Source: Candidatus Villigracilis saccharophilus (GTDB taxonomy: Bacteria; Chloroflexota; Anaerolineae; Anaerolineales; Villigracilaceae). From it: a DNA stretch of 64,000 bases. Shown piece after piece: positions 52,061 to 61,800 of this stretch. The notes under the pieces were generated by a model that saw only the letters and a list, made by a program, of their open reading frames with translations, did not search any database and was not told where the DNA came from. A program made the position numbers and the translations under genes. The stretch is taken from NCBI GenBank assembly GCA_016709305.1, contig JADJNA010000047.1:434001-498000 (forward strand), written 5' to 3'. Position 1 is the first letter of the stretch; every line of letters begins with the position of its first letter.

Positions 52061-52142
52061 CGGCAGCTTGGCGATCATGGCTGTGCGAACTCAGCTTTAG
52101 ACCCATAGCTTTGCGTTCCTGCTTTTCAACAGGTTTGCGATT
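52061..52142 (-). ncRNA. Cyclic di-GMP-I (GEMM) riboswitch, proximal copy
   Basis: On the minus strand the core reads GCAAACC, a GAAA-containing stem-loop, GGAACGCAAAGC, GGGTCTAA and a second hairpin ending GATCGCC, the conserved order of the GEMM-I aptamer. It ends about 75 bases before the M23-type gene. No terminator follows it, so translation control is possible. Confidence 0.82.
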
Positions 52143-52172
52143 TATCGATACGATAGACTCTTAAAGTTCAAA

Positions 52173-52202
52173 TAAAAACGGATCTGACTTTTGCCAGATC
52201 CG
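52173..52202 (-). terminator. Terminator between the two riboswitches
   Basis: CGGATCTG (52202-52195 on the minus strand) pairs fully with CAGATCCG around an 8-base loop, followed by TTTTTATTTG. It directly follows the distal aptamer and is its probable expression platform. Confidence 0.82.
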
Positions 52203-52230
52203 CGAATGGAAACACAAAACATGTGGTTTT

Positions 52231-52310
52231 CAGCGGTCTGGCGATCCTGGTTGTATGTCAACAACTTTAGACCCATGACTTTGCGTCCCTGTTTTTCAAC
52301 AGGTTTGCGA
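52231..52310 (-). ncRNA. Cyclic di-GMP-I (GEMM) riboswitch, distal copy
   Basis: The minus strand reads CGCAAACCTG, a GAAA-containing loop, CAGGGACGCAAAGTC, GGGTCTAA, a GTTGT/ACAAC hairpin and GATCGCCAGACC. This matches the GEMM-I consensus closely and is about 75% identical to the proximal copy. A terminator follows. Confidence 0.87.
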
Positions 52311-52490
52311 TTTCATTAACATTTATCTGTTTTTAGTTTAGCACATCCTTCAGGTTTTTCACTTTTCAAATCAGAAAAGTCACCCCATATTATTGTAAGG
52401 TAACTACAGGCACAATCGTGTTCGTGGAATACGTCTTGTAGAGGCCTCGATACACCACAGTCTCAGCCAAAAAAACTTTGAACTCACAAT

Positions 52491-52532
52491 TAAAAAGAAC
52501 ATGGCTATGCTCCCCGACAGCATAGCCATGTT
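52491..52532 (-). terminator. Strong intrinsic terminator of the InlB-repeat gene
   Basis: AACATGGCTATGCT (52498-52511) pairs fully with 52519-52532 around a 7-base loop, and the minus strand continues TTCTTTTTAATT. The stem core ATGGCTA is shared with the terminator at 49942-49981. Confidence 0.9.
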
Positions 52533-52563
52533 TCTCGTTTTTACAAAATTCGATCTACATAGT

Positions 52564-55500
52564 TTATGGGATCCCATCCCAGTTGCCTGAGATCGGCATA
52601 TCACCGGGGATGCCCAGAGCGAATACTATATCAGCGAACCCTATCGTATTGGAATTGCGCAGGTAGAAGGAACCGTTTCGATATACGCCAATGGTGTCAA
52701 TTCCATCATCATTCCAATCGCCGATCACAGGTTGGTCATTAGCCAGACCATAATTTAGTGCAATGTCTGCGAATCCGCTTACATTTGTATTCTTCAGGAA
52801 GATCACACCATTGCTTGGGCGGAAGACCCCGGTGGTATCCAGACCGTCGCCATCCCAATCCCCTGCAATGCCAACATCGCCCGGGTTTCCAAGATAGAAG
52901 CTCGTATCCGCTGGCCCCGCAGAATTGCTGTTACGCAGCAGGAATTGGCCGTTGCGATAGACACCGATTGTATCAGTGCCATCCCCATCCCAGTCCCCAG
53001 AAACCGGCTGATCACCTGGAAGACCAAAGGCGAACTCCAGGTCAGCAAAACCAATGGTGTTGGAATTGCGCAGGTAGAAAGAGCCGTTGCGATAAATTCC
53101 AATCGTATCTGTTCCGTTACCGTCCCAATCTCCAGTTATTGGATAATCTCCCCCCAATCCATAGTTAATGGCGATATCTGCAAAGCCTGTTGTATTGGTA
53201 TTCTTCAGATACAAAAGCCCATTACTCGGCCGAAAGACTCCGGTTGTATCTCCACCAGAACCCAAGCCGCCGGAACCATTATTGATCACAAAGTCTCCAG
53301 CTGCCGCGTTGATCAGGCTATTGTAGTTGGCGCTATCACCCGCCACGAAGTCTGCTGTGATGGCATATGTGCCGATAGCTGTTGGCACGGTTGCAGATCC
53401 ATTATATTTAATATTGCCAACCGTACCCGCAACTGAGCCAGTCACAATCGCCGCTTGTGGAGTGGCATTAAAGACGACCGGTGAATTCGTTACAGATAAT
53501 GTCGGCGTGGCTTTGTTGATTGAAAAAGAACCAGCAACGGCATTCGTCAGGCTGTTATAAGCGGTCGGATCGTTTGGCACGAAATTCGCTGTGACCGTAT
53601 AGGTGCCGGCATTGGTCGGCACGGTTGCGACGCCATTATATTTAATATTGCTAACCGTACCCGCAACTGAGCCAGTCACAGTCGCCGCCTGTGGAGTCCC
53701 GTTGAAGATAACCGGCGAATTTGTTACAGATAAGGTCGGCGTAACTTTGATCAGCGTGTAATTGACACTAGCTGAATGAGCATGGGCAGGCATGGTGATC
53801 GTGTTTATGTTGGCAGTACTGGTGTCATTATTGGTGCCAGTCCAACTGCTGATCTGCCAACCGGAGGTTGGTACTGCCCCGCTCAAGCTAATGGATGCAG
53901 CGGTAAGATATTGACCTGCGGCACAACCGGTTGAGTTAGCGGGAGTTGCGACAGGATTTGTACCTTGCCCGGTATGGCTGAGAGTCAGCGCATAACATGT
54001 GGGAGGCAGAGCGGTCCACTTGGCATACAGCGTGATGTCTGCGCTGAAGGAGTAGCTCGCGCCATTAGCGTAGTTTGTGCCTGTGCCATTCGCGAGAGTG
54101 TTCCAGCCAGCGAAGGTGTAGCCTGTGCGTGTGAAAGTATTGAGCGTCAGGGCGGTCGGGACATTCGCAATCTGCGGAGCCATCGTGCCAGTCCCACCGT
54201 TGGCGTTGAAGGTCACCGTGTGAGTCGGCAGAGTTGTCCACTTGGCATACAGGGTGATGTTCGCAGCCGGCATGGTTGTGAAGGTGTAAGCCGTGGTGAG
54301 ACCTGAATCGCTGTACCAACCCAAGAAGGTGTTACCAGTCTTGGTCGGTGCTGCCGGAGCGCTGACCGCCGAGCCGAAAGGCTGGGTGATGGCCGCAACC
54401 GCCGAGCCGCCATTGCTGTTGAACGTGATGGTGGCTGTTCACTGTCCACTTGGCATACAACGTGATGTTCGCAGCCGGCATGGTTGTGAAGGTGTAGACC
54501 GTGGTGAGACCCGCGTCGCTGTACCAGCCGCCGAAGGTGTTGCCAGTCTTGGTCGGGGCTGTCGGAGCGCTGACCGCCGAGCCGAAGGACTGGGTGATCG
54601 CTGCAACCGCCGAACCGCCATTGCTGTTGAACGTGATGGTGTAGCTGTTAGCCGTCCACTTGGCATACAACGTGATGTCTGCTGCGAAAGAGTAGATCCC
54701 GCCATCAGTGTAGTTTGTGCCCGTGCCGTTGGCCAGAGTGTTCCAGCCCGCGAAGGTGTAACCTGTGCGTGTGAAGGTGTTGAGCGTCAGAGCGGTCGGG
54801 ACATTCGCGACCTGCGGAGCCATCGTGCCAGTCCCGCTGTTGGCGTTGAAGATCACAGTGTGAGTCGGCAGAGTTGTCCACTTGGCATACAGGGTGATGT
54901 TTGCGCTGAAGGAGTAGATCGCGCTGTCGCGTAGTTCGTGCCTGTACCATTCGCGAGAGTGTTCCAGCCTGCGAAGGTGTAGCCTGTGCGCGTGAAGGTA
55001 TTGAGCGTCAGGGCAGTCGGAACATTCGCAACCTGCGGAGCCATCGTGCCAGTCCCACCGTTGGCATTGAAGGTCACCGTGTGCGTCGGCAGAGTTGTCC
55101 ACTTGGCATACAGGGTGATGTCTGCGGCCGGCATGGTTGTGAAGGTGTAAGCCGTGGTGAGACCTGCATCGCTGTACCAGCCAGCGAAGGTGTTGCCAGC
55201 CTTGGTCGGTGCCGTCGGAGCGCTGACCACCGAGCCGAAGGGCTGGGTGATCGCTGCTACCGCCGAGCCGCCATTGCTGTTGAACGTGATGGTGTAGCTG
55301 TTGGCTGTCCACTTGGCATACAGCGTGATGTCCGAGGCCGGCATGGTCGTGAAGGTGTATGCCGTGGTGAGACCCGCGTCGCTGTACCAGCCGCCGAAGG
55401 TGTAGCCAGTCTTGGTCGGTGCTGTCGGAGCGCTGACCGCCGAGCCAAAGGGCTGGGTGATCGCAGCTACCGCCGAGCCGCCATTGCTGTTGAATGTGAT

Positions 55501-58500
55501 GGTGTAGCTGTTCTGTCCCCGGCATACAGGGATGTCTCTGAAGGGTGTGGCTGGTGTTGGGTGCTGGGTGTTAGGGAGGTGTAGCCTGTGCGGTGAAGGT
55601 ATTGGTGCCGGGCGGTGGGCATTGGGGCTCTGTTGGCGTTGAGGTGTGTGCGTCGGCGGTTGTCGGCGTGGGTGTCTGCGCGAAAGGTAGGCGCGCCGTC
55701 AGCGTGTTTGCCTGTCCATTCGCGGGGTGTTGAGGTGTAGTGGGGGTGGTTGGCGTCGGGCGGTCGGTTGCATGCGGGCTGTCGTGTTGGCGTGAGGTCG
55801 TGTGTGGCGAGGGTGGCCGGGTGTGTTGGGCGGCATGGTTGTGAAGGTGGCGTGGTGGCCTCCGTAGGAAGGTGTGCCCTGGTCGGGGCTGTCGGGCGCT
55901 GACCGCCGAGCCGAAGGGCTGGGTGATCGCACCAACCGCAGAGCCGCCATTGCTGTTGAAGGTGATGGTGTAGTTATTCACCGTCCACTTGGCATACAGC
56001 GTGATGTCTGCAGCCGGCATGGTTGTGAAGGTGTAGGCTGTGGTGAGACCCGCGTCGCTGTACCAACCGCCGAAGGTATTTCCAGTCTTGGTCGGGGCTG
56101 TCGGAGCGCTGACCGCCGAGCCGAAGGGCTGGGTGATCGCTGCTACCGCCGAGCCGCCATTGCTGTTGAACGTGATGGTGTAGCTGTTGGCTGTCCACTT
56201 GGCATACAGCGTGATGTTCGAGGCCGGCATGGTTGTGAAGGTGTAGGCCGTGTTGAGACCCGCGTCGCTGTACCAGCCGCCGAAGGTGTTGCCAGTCTTG
56301 GTCGGGGCTGTCGGAGCGCTGACCGCCGAGCCGAAGGGCTGGGTGATCGCAGCTACCGCCGAACCGCCATTGCTGTTGAACGTGATGGTGTAGCTATTCA
56401 CTGTCCACTTGGCATACAGCGTGATGTCTGCAGCCGGCATGGTTGTGAAAGTGTATGCCGTGGTGAGACCCGCGTCGCTGTACCAGCCGCCGAAGGTGTG
56501 GCCAGTCTTGGTCGGTGCTGTCGGAGCGCTGACCGCCGAGCCGAAGGGCTGGGTGATCGCACCAACCGCCGAGCCACCATTACTATTGAAGGTGATGGTG
56601 TAGCTGTTGGCTGTCCACTTGGCATACAGGGTGATGTCTACACTGAAGGAGTAGAGCGCGCCATTAGCGTAGTTCGTGCCTGTACCATTCGCGAGAGTGT
56701 TCCAGCCCACGAAGGTGTAGCCTGTGCGTATGAAATTATTGAGCGTCAGGGTGGTCGGGACATTCGCAACCTGCGGAGCCATCGTACCGTCCCACCTTGG
56801 CGTTGAAGGTCACGTGTGTATGGCAGAGCTGTCCACTTGGCATACAGCGTGATGTCTGAGGCCGGCATGGTCGTGAAGGTGTAGGCCGTGGTGAGACCTG
56901 CGTCGCTGTACCAGCCGTCGAAGGTGTAGCCAGTCTTGGTCGGGGCTGTCGGAGCGCTGACCGCCGAGCCGAAGGGCTGGGTAATCGCAGCAACCGCAGA
57001 GCCGCCATTGCTGTTGAAGGTGATGGTGTAGCTGTTGACCGTCCACTTGGCATACAGGGTGATGTCTGCGGCCGGCATGGTTGTGAAGGCGTAGACCGTG
57101 GTGAGACCTGAATCGCTGTACCAGCCGCCGAAGATGTTGCCAGTCTTGGTCGGGGCTGTCGGAGCGCTGACCGCCGAGCCGAAGGGCTGGGTGATCGCAC
57201 CAACCGCAGAGCCGCCATTGCTGTTGAAGGTGATGGTGTAGCTGTTGGCTGTCCACTTGGCATACAGGGTGATGTTCGTAGCCGGCATGGTTGTGAAGGT
57301 GTAGGCTGTGGTGAGACCTGCGTCGCTATACCAGCCGCCAAAGGTGTTGCCAGTCTTGGTCGGTGCCGTCGGAGCGCTGACCGCCGAGCCGAAGGGCTGG
57401 GTGATCGCACCAACCGCAGAGCCGCCATTGCTGTTGAAGGTGATGGTGTAGTTATTCACCGTCCACTTGGCATACAGTGTGATGTCCGAGGCCGGCATGG
57501 TCGTGAAGGTGTATGCCGTGGTGAGACCCGCGTCGCTGTACCAGCCGCCGAAGGTGTTGCCAGTCTTGGTCGGGGCTGTCGGAGCGCTGACCGCCGAGCC
57601 GAAGGGCTGGGTGATCGCACCAACCGCAGAGCCGCCATTGCTATTGAAGGTGATGGTGTAGCTGTTGGCTGTCCACTTGGCATACAGGGTGATGTTCGAG
57701 GCCGGCATGGTTGTGAAGGTGTAGGCTGTGGTGAGACCTGAATCGCTGTACCAGCCGCCGAAGGTGTTGCCAGTCTTGGTCGGTGCTGTCGGAGCGCTGA
57801 CCGCCGAGCCGAAGGGCTGCGTGATCGCTGCTACCGCCGAGCCGCCATTGCTGTTGAACGTGATGGTATAGCTGTTCACCGTCCACTTGGCATACAGCGT
57901 GATGTTCGAGGCCGGCATGGTTGTGAAGGTGTATGCTGTGGTGAGACCCGCGTCGCTGTACCAGCCGCCGAAGGTGTTGCCAGTCTTGGTCGGGGCTGTC
58001 GGAGCGCTGACCGCCGAGCCGAAGGACTGGGTGATCGCTGCAACCGCCGAGCCACCATTGCTGTTGAACGTGATGGTATAACTATTCACCGTCCACTTGG
58101 CATATAGCGTGATGTTCGAAGTGAAGGAGTAGATCGCGCCGTCAGTGTAGTTCGCGCCTGTACCATTCGCGAGAGTGTTCCAGCCGCTGAATGTGTAGCC
58201 TTCTCGCATGAAGGTGTTAGTAGTAAGAGCAGTGGAAACATTCGCAACCTGCGGAGTCATCGTGCCAGTCCCGCCGTTGGCGTTGAAGGTGACAGTGCGG
58301 AAGGAGGTTCCCGTTAAATTCAACTCAATACTGGTTCCGCTTTGCCATAGAGCAGTCTGATCAGCTACATAACTGCCGATATAGAAAACAATGGTATCTC
58401 CTGGAACACCGCCTTGAACACCTGCAATATCAGGGTCCTCGCCAGGCACATCAAAAAAGTAAACTGAGTCCCCAGCGTATAAAATCGCCTCCATTGAAGC

Positions 58501-58680
58501 ATATTCAACTCCATTAATACGAGCTGAAATAACGGTGCCAGCAGGCACGTCTGCTCCATCCAGCTTGATCGTGCCGTTAAAACTGGATGGCACCGGGGGC
58601 ATGGCTAATGCTGTCGAAACATTGCTGAATATAAGAGCAATGACCAGAAATAATGCGGTGAAGATATTTTTAATTTTCAT
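52564..58680 (-). pseudogene. Giant secreted protein with about 19 InlB/Flg_new-type repeats, broken by frameshifts
   Basis: The gene starts at ATG 58680 (AGAGGTG upstream) with a signal peptide ending STALA, then a short beta domain. About fourteen 70-residue repeats (YTITFNSNGGSAVAAITQ, GWYSDAGLTTAYTFTTMP, ITLYAKW) and five related 66-residue repeats (VTFNANGGTGTMAPQ, GWNTLANGTGTNY) follow; both belong to the InlB B-repeat/Listeria-Bacteroides repeat class. Two MBG-like beta domains and five FG-GAP-like repeats, shared with the M23-type protein, end it at 52564. Frames change near 56790, 55511-55890, 54925 and 54430. Restored length is about 2040 residues. It is probably a surface adhesin or fibre. 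Confidence 0.82.
55511..55890 (-). other. Degenerate stretch inside the repeat array
   Basis: Here the repeat can still be followed in fragments (tails of AKW, NTLANG and TFTTMP units), but bases are missing every few positions, so that about two repeat units are compressed and all frames fail. Both flanks are clean copies. The pattern looks like a poor consensus across a collapsed repeat rather than natural decay. Confidence 0.7.
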
Positions 58681-58775
58681 TTTACACCTCTTGATGGATC
58701 GATCTAATTTCTTCAACTTTGCTTGTGGCTTACGTTTCAATTTATTTGTATATAAAGCAATCTGCAGTTATTTTG

Positions 58776-58817
58776 AGTAAGGTCAGGGATGCCTGCTGAT
58801 TACGCTCTGACCTTACT
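58776..58817 (-). terminator. Hairpin after the FN3/beta-helix surface gene
   Basis: AGTAAGGTCAG (58776-58786) pairs fully with 58807-58817 around a 20-base loop, 13 bases after the stop at 58830. The minus strand continues CAAAATAAC without a real T-run, so its strength is doubtful. Confidence 0.5.
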
Positions 58818-58829
58818 GACAATATGCTG

Positions 58830-61800
58830 TTACTCCGCCAGATACTCCACGCTCCATGTGTGATTCACGCTTACCTTCACCCAATACCCCCAACCAGGAG
58901 TCAGTTGCTGCAAATCATTGGCATACGGCGCACCCGTCCGGTTGAACATTTTCCACGGATCTGCCACCTCATTTGAGTGGAAGGCATACACCAGCGAGAA
59001 ATCGGTGCCGACACCGTTATTGGTCAATCCGCCGGGTAGTGAAAGATTCGAGATGGATGGATAAGACACCAGATTCCAACCACCTGCGTTGACAGATAAA
59101 TTTATGCTGGTTGTCACAGGAATAGTGCCAGTCACTTCCAAAGTATCCGCAGCCGTCATCCGAATCCAGAAGCCCATTGTCTCATCCAGACTATTCAGCG
59201 AGCGTTTCGCACTGGTGCCGCGGGTGGGGGCGTAAATCAACCAGTTGCCGCTAGCGCTGAGCCCTGTTGCGTCCCAGGCATAGACCAGGTTGTAATTGCC
59301 TGCAATACTGGAGAGGACCGTTGCGATGGCTGTGTTGTCGGGATGCACATTGAACGAGACCAAATTCCAGCCAACTACTAATGGGATGCTGTGAGTTGAA
59401 GAGATGACCAGTGTCCCACTGGCAGTACCGGTGTAGTTCGGATCATTAACTGTCGCAACCACAGCATAACTGCCAGCAACCGTTGGCGCGGTCATGGAAC
59501 CATTGTAGGTGAAAGTAACTGCCAGACCAGCTGGATTGGTGGTGGCAGTCGCCGACTTGGGTGTGCCATCATAAGCCTGTGCCAGACCGCCAAGGGATAC
59601 AGTAGCGGGGGCTTTGTTTACGGTTACAGTCTGGCTGCCGTTGCTGGTGAAGAAGTTTGGATCTCCGGCATAAGTGGCCGTGATCAAATGCGAACCGCTG
59701 CCCACCGAGTTGGGTGTATAAGTCACAGAACAGGTGGTGGTTCCATCAGAGCCTGAGAGAGCACATGGGCTAGTGACAAAGCTGCCGCCGCCGTTCGTGA
59801 TCCAACTGACGTTTCCTGTGGGGGTCTTGTCGCCGGAGCCGCGCACCACAGTGGCGACACAGGTGATGTCCGAGCCATAAATAACGATCGGGGTACCCGC
59901 GCCGCAGTTCACGGTCGTGTTGGAACCAACCATTGTCACCGTATAGGTGACGGAGATTCTCATATAATCTACATAGGCAATTCTATTGACTCCGCTGACG
60001 ACAGAGAGAGCCACACCGAAATTATTGGCATTGATTTCCGCGGGTGTCCAGGTGGTTCCCCAAAGATCGGCGGTTGTACCGTATATGGCGGCAATGGGAT
60101 CAGGTGTCGGCCATTCCGTTCCGGTTGCGGCTTTATTGTTCCCGGTCATGGCACCAGCCTTCAGCAGTCTGACAGTGCTATCACGCACATCAATATAGTC
60201 AGATCTAATACCACTTTCATGACGTCCGATGGTGACCACAATCCCATTAATGACTGCATCTGCAGGAATGGCAAATCCATAATTGGTGCCTTCCAGATAA
60301 CCGGAACTTAGGACACTACCTGTGAGAGAGGCACTTGCATAACTGGCATCATCAGCAGTGATGTAGCTAGGGTTAACCCAATCGGCTGTTCCTGCAATTG
60401 TTACATTGATGCCTGTCCCGGCATTTGTAGTTGGGGTGGTGATTCCTGTAATCGATGGAAGAGTAGTGAAACTGACATCCTCTCCATACGATGTGCCAGC
60501 CACATTTGAAGCATAGGCACGGACATGGTACAACAAGCCTGGTGTAAGACCCGTGATGCTGCTCGTGAAGGCGCCGGTGATGGAGATATCACCATCTGTG
60601 GTCTTGCTATCTGCGAGGGTGGGGGCGGTGGATGTGCTCCAGACAACGCCATGCTGGGTGGGATTGGGCACACCGAGCGCGGTGACATTCCCGTTTCCGA
60701 TGGCGTTGGTGGTCCCAATGGATGTGACAGCTTGAGTGGTGACTGTAGGGACAATCAGAGCAGTGAATGTGAGAGCCTCGCCGTACGATGTGCCTGCTGC
60801 ACTGGTAGCGTATGCACGGACATGATACAAAGTTCCTGGTATTAGGCCGGTGATGGCACTGGTAAAGGTGCCAATTTCACTGACTGGACCATCCGTGGTT
60901 TTGCTATTTGCTATAGTGGGATTGGCTGTGGTTGCCCAAACGGAACCATGTTCGGTCGGATTGAACGAACCCAGAGCGGTGATATCACCATTACCTGTAG
61001 CGGCCGTAGTTGTAATTTCAGTGACCGCCTGAGTGATGACTGTTGGCGCCAGGAGAGTGGTGAAAGTGACATCCTCGCCATAGACAGTACCTGCTGTGTT
61101 GGTGGCATAAGCGCGGAGGTGATACAGCGTCCCAGGTGTCAGGCCAGTGATATTGCTCGTGAAGGCGCCGGTCACAGAAACACCACCATCCGTGGTTTTG
61201 TTATCTGCGATGGTGGGGTCGGCATTTGTGCTCCAGACGACACCATGCTGGCTGGGATTGGGCACACCAAGCGAAGTGACATTGCCATTGCCTGTGGCAG
61301 TGGTGGTCATAATGTTCGTGACCGCTGAAGTGCTGACGGAAGATAAATGAGCAGCTGTGAAAGTGACATCCTGGCCGTAAGATGTGCCCGCAAAATTGGT
61401 GGCATAAGCGCGGACGTGATACAGCGTCCCGGGTGTCAGGCCGGTGATGACGCTGGTAAAGGTACCTGTCGCACTCACCGAACCATCTGTAGTTTTGCTA
61501 TCATCAGTTGTCGGGTTGGACGATGTGCTCCAAACCACACCATGTTGGGTCGGGTTTGGCAGACCCAGGGCCGTGATATTGCCATTGCCTGTGGCGGTTG
61601 TGGTTGTAATGTCTGTAACTGCCAAGGTGGTGACTGTAGGTGTAGCGAGGGCAGTGAAGGTGATATCCTCACCATATACGGTGCCGGCTGTGTTGGTGGC
61701 ATAAGCACGAACGTGATACAGCGTCCCGGGTGTCAGACCAGTCATGGAGCTGGTAAAGGCACCGGTTGCACTGACAGGACCATCTGTGGTTTTGTTGTCT

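Noticed and set aside
54293..56806. Plus-strand open frames over the InlB-type repeats (Arg/Ala/Gly-rich)
   Set aside because: They are antisense to the repeats and simply repeat with the same 210-bp period.
52564..58680. Regular repeats that might be read as a CRISPR array
   Set aside because: The repeats are 210 bp, contiguous and in-frame coding; there are no short spacers and no cas genes.
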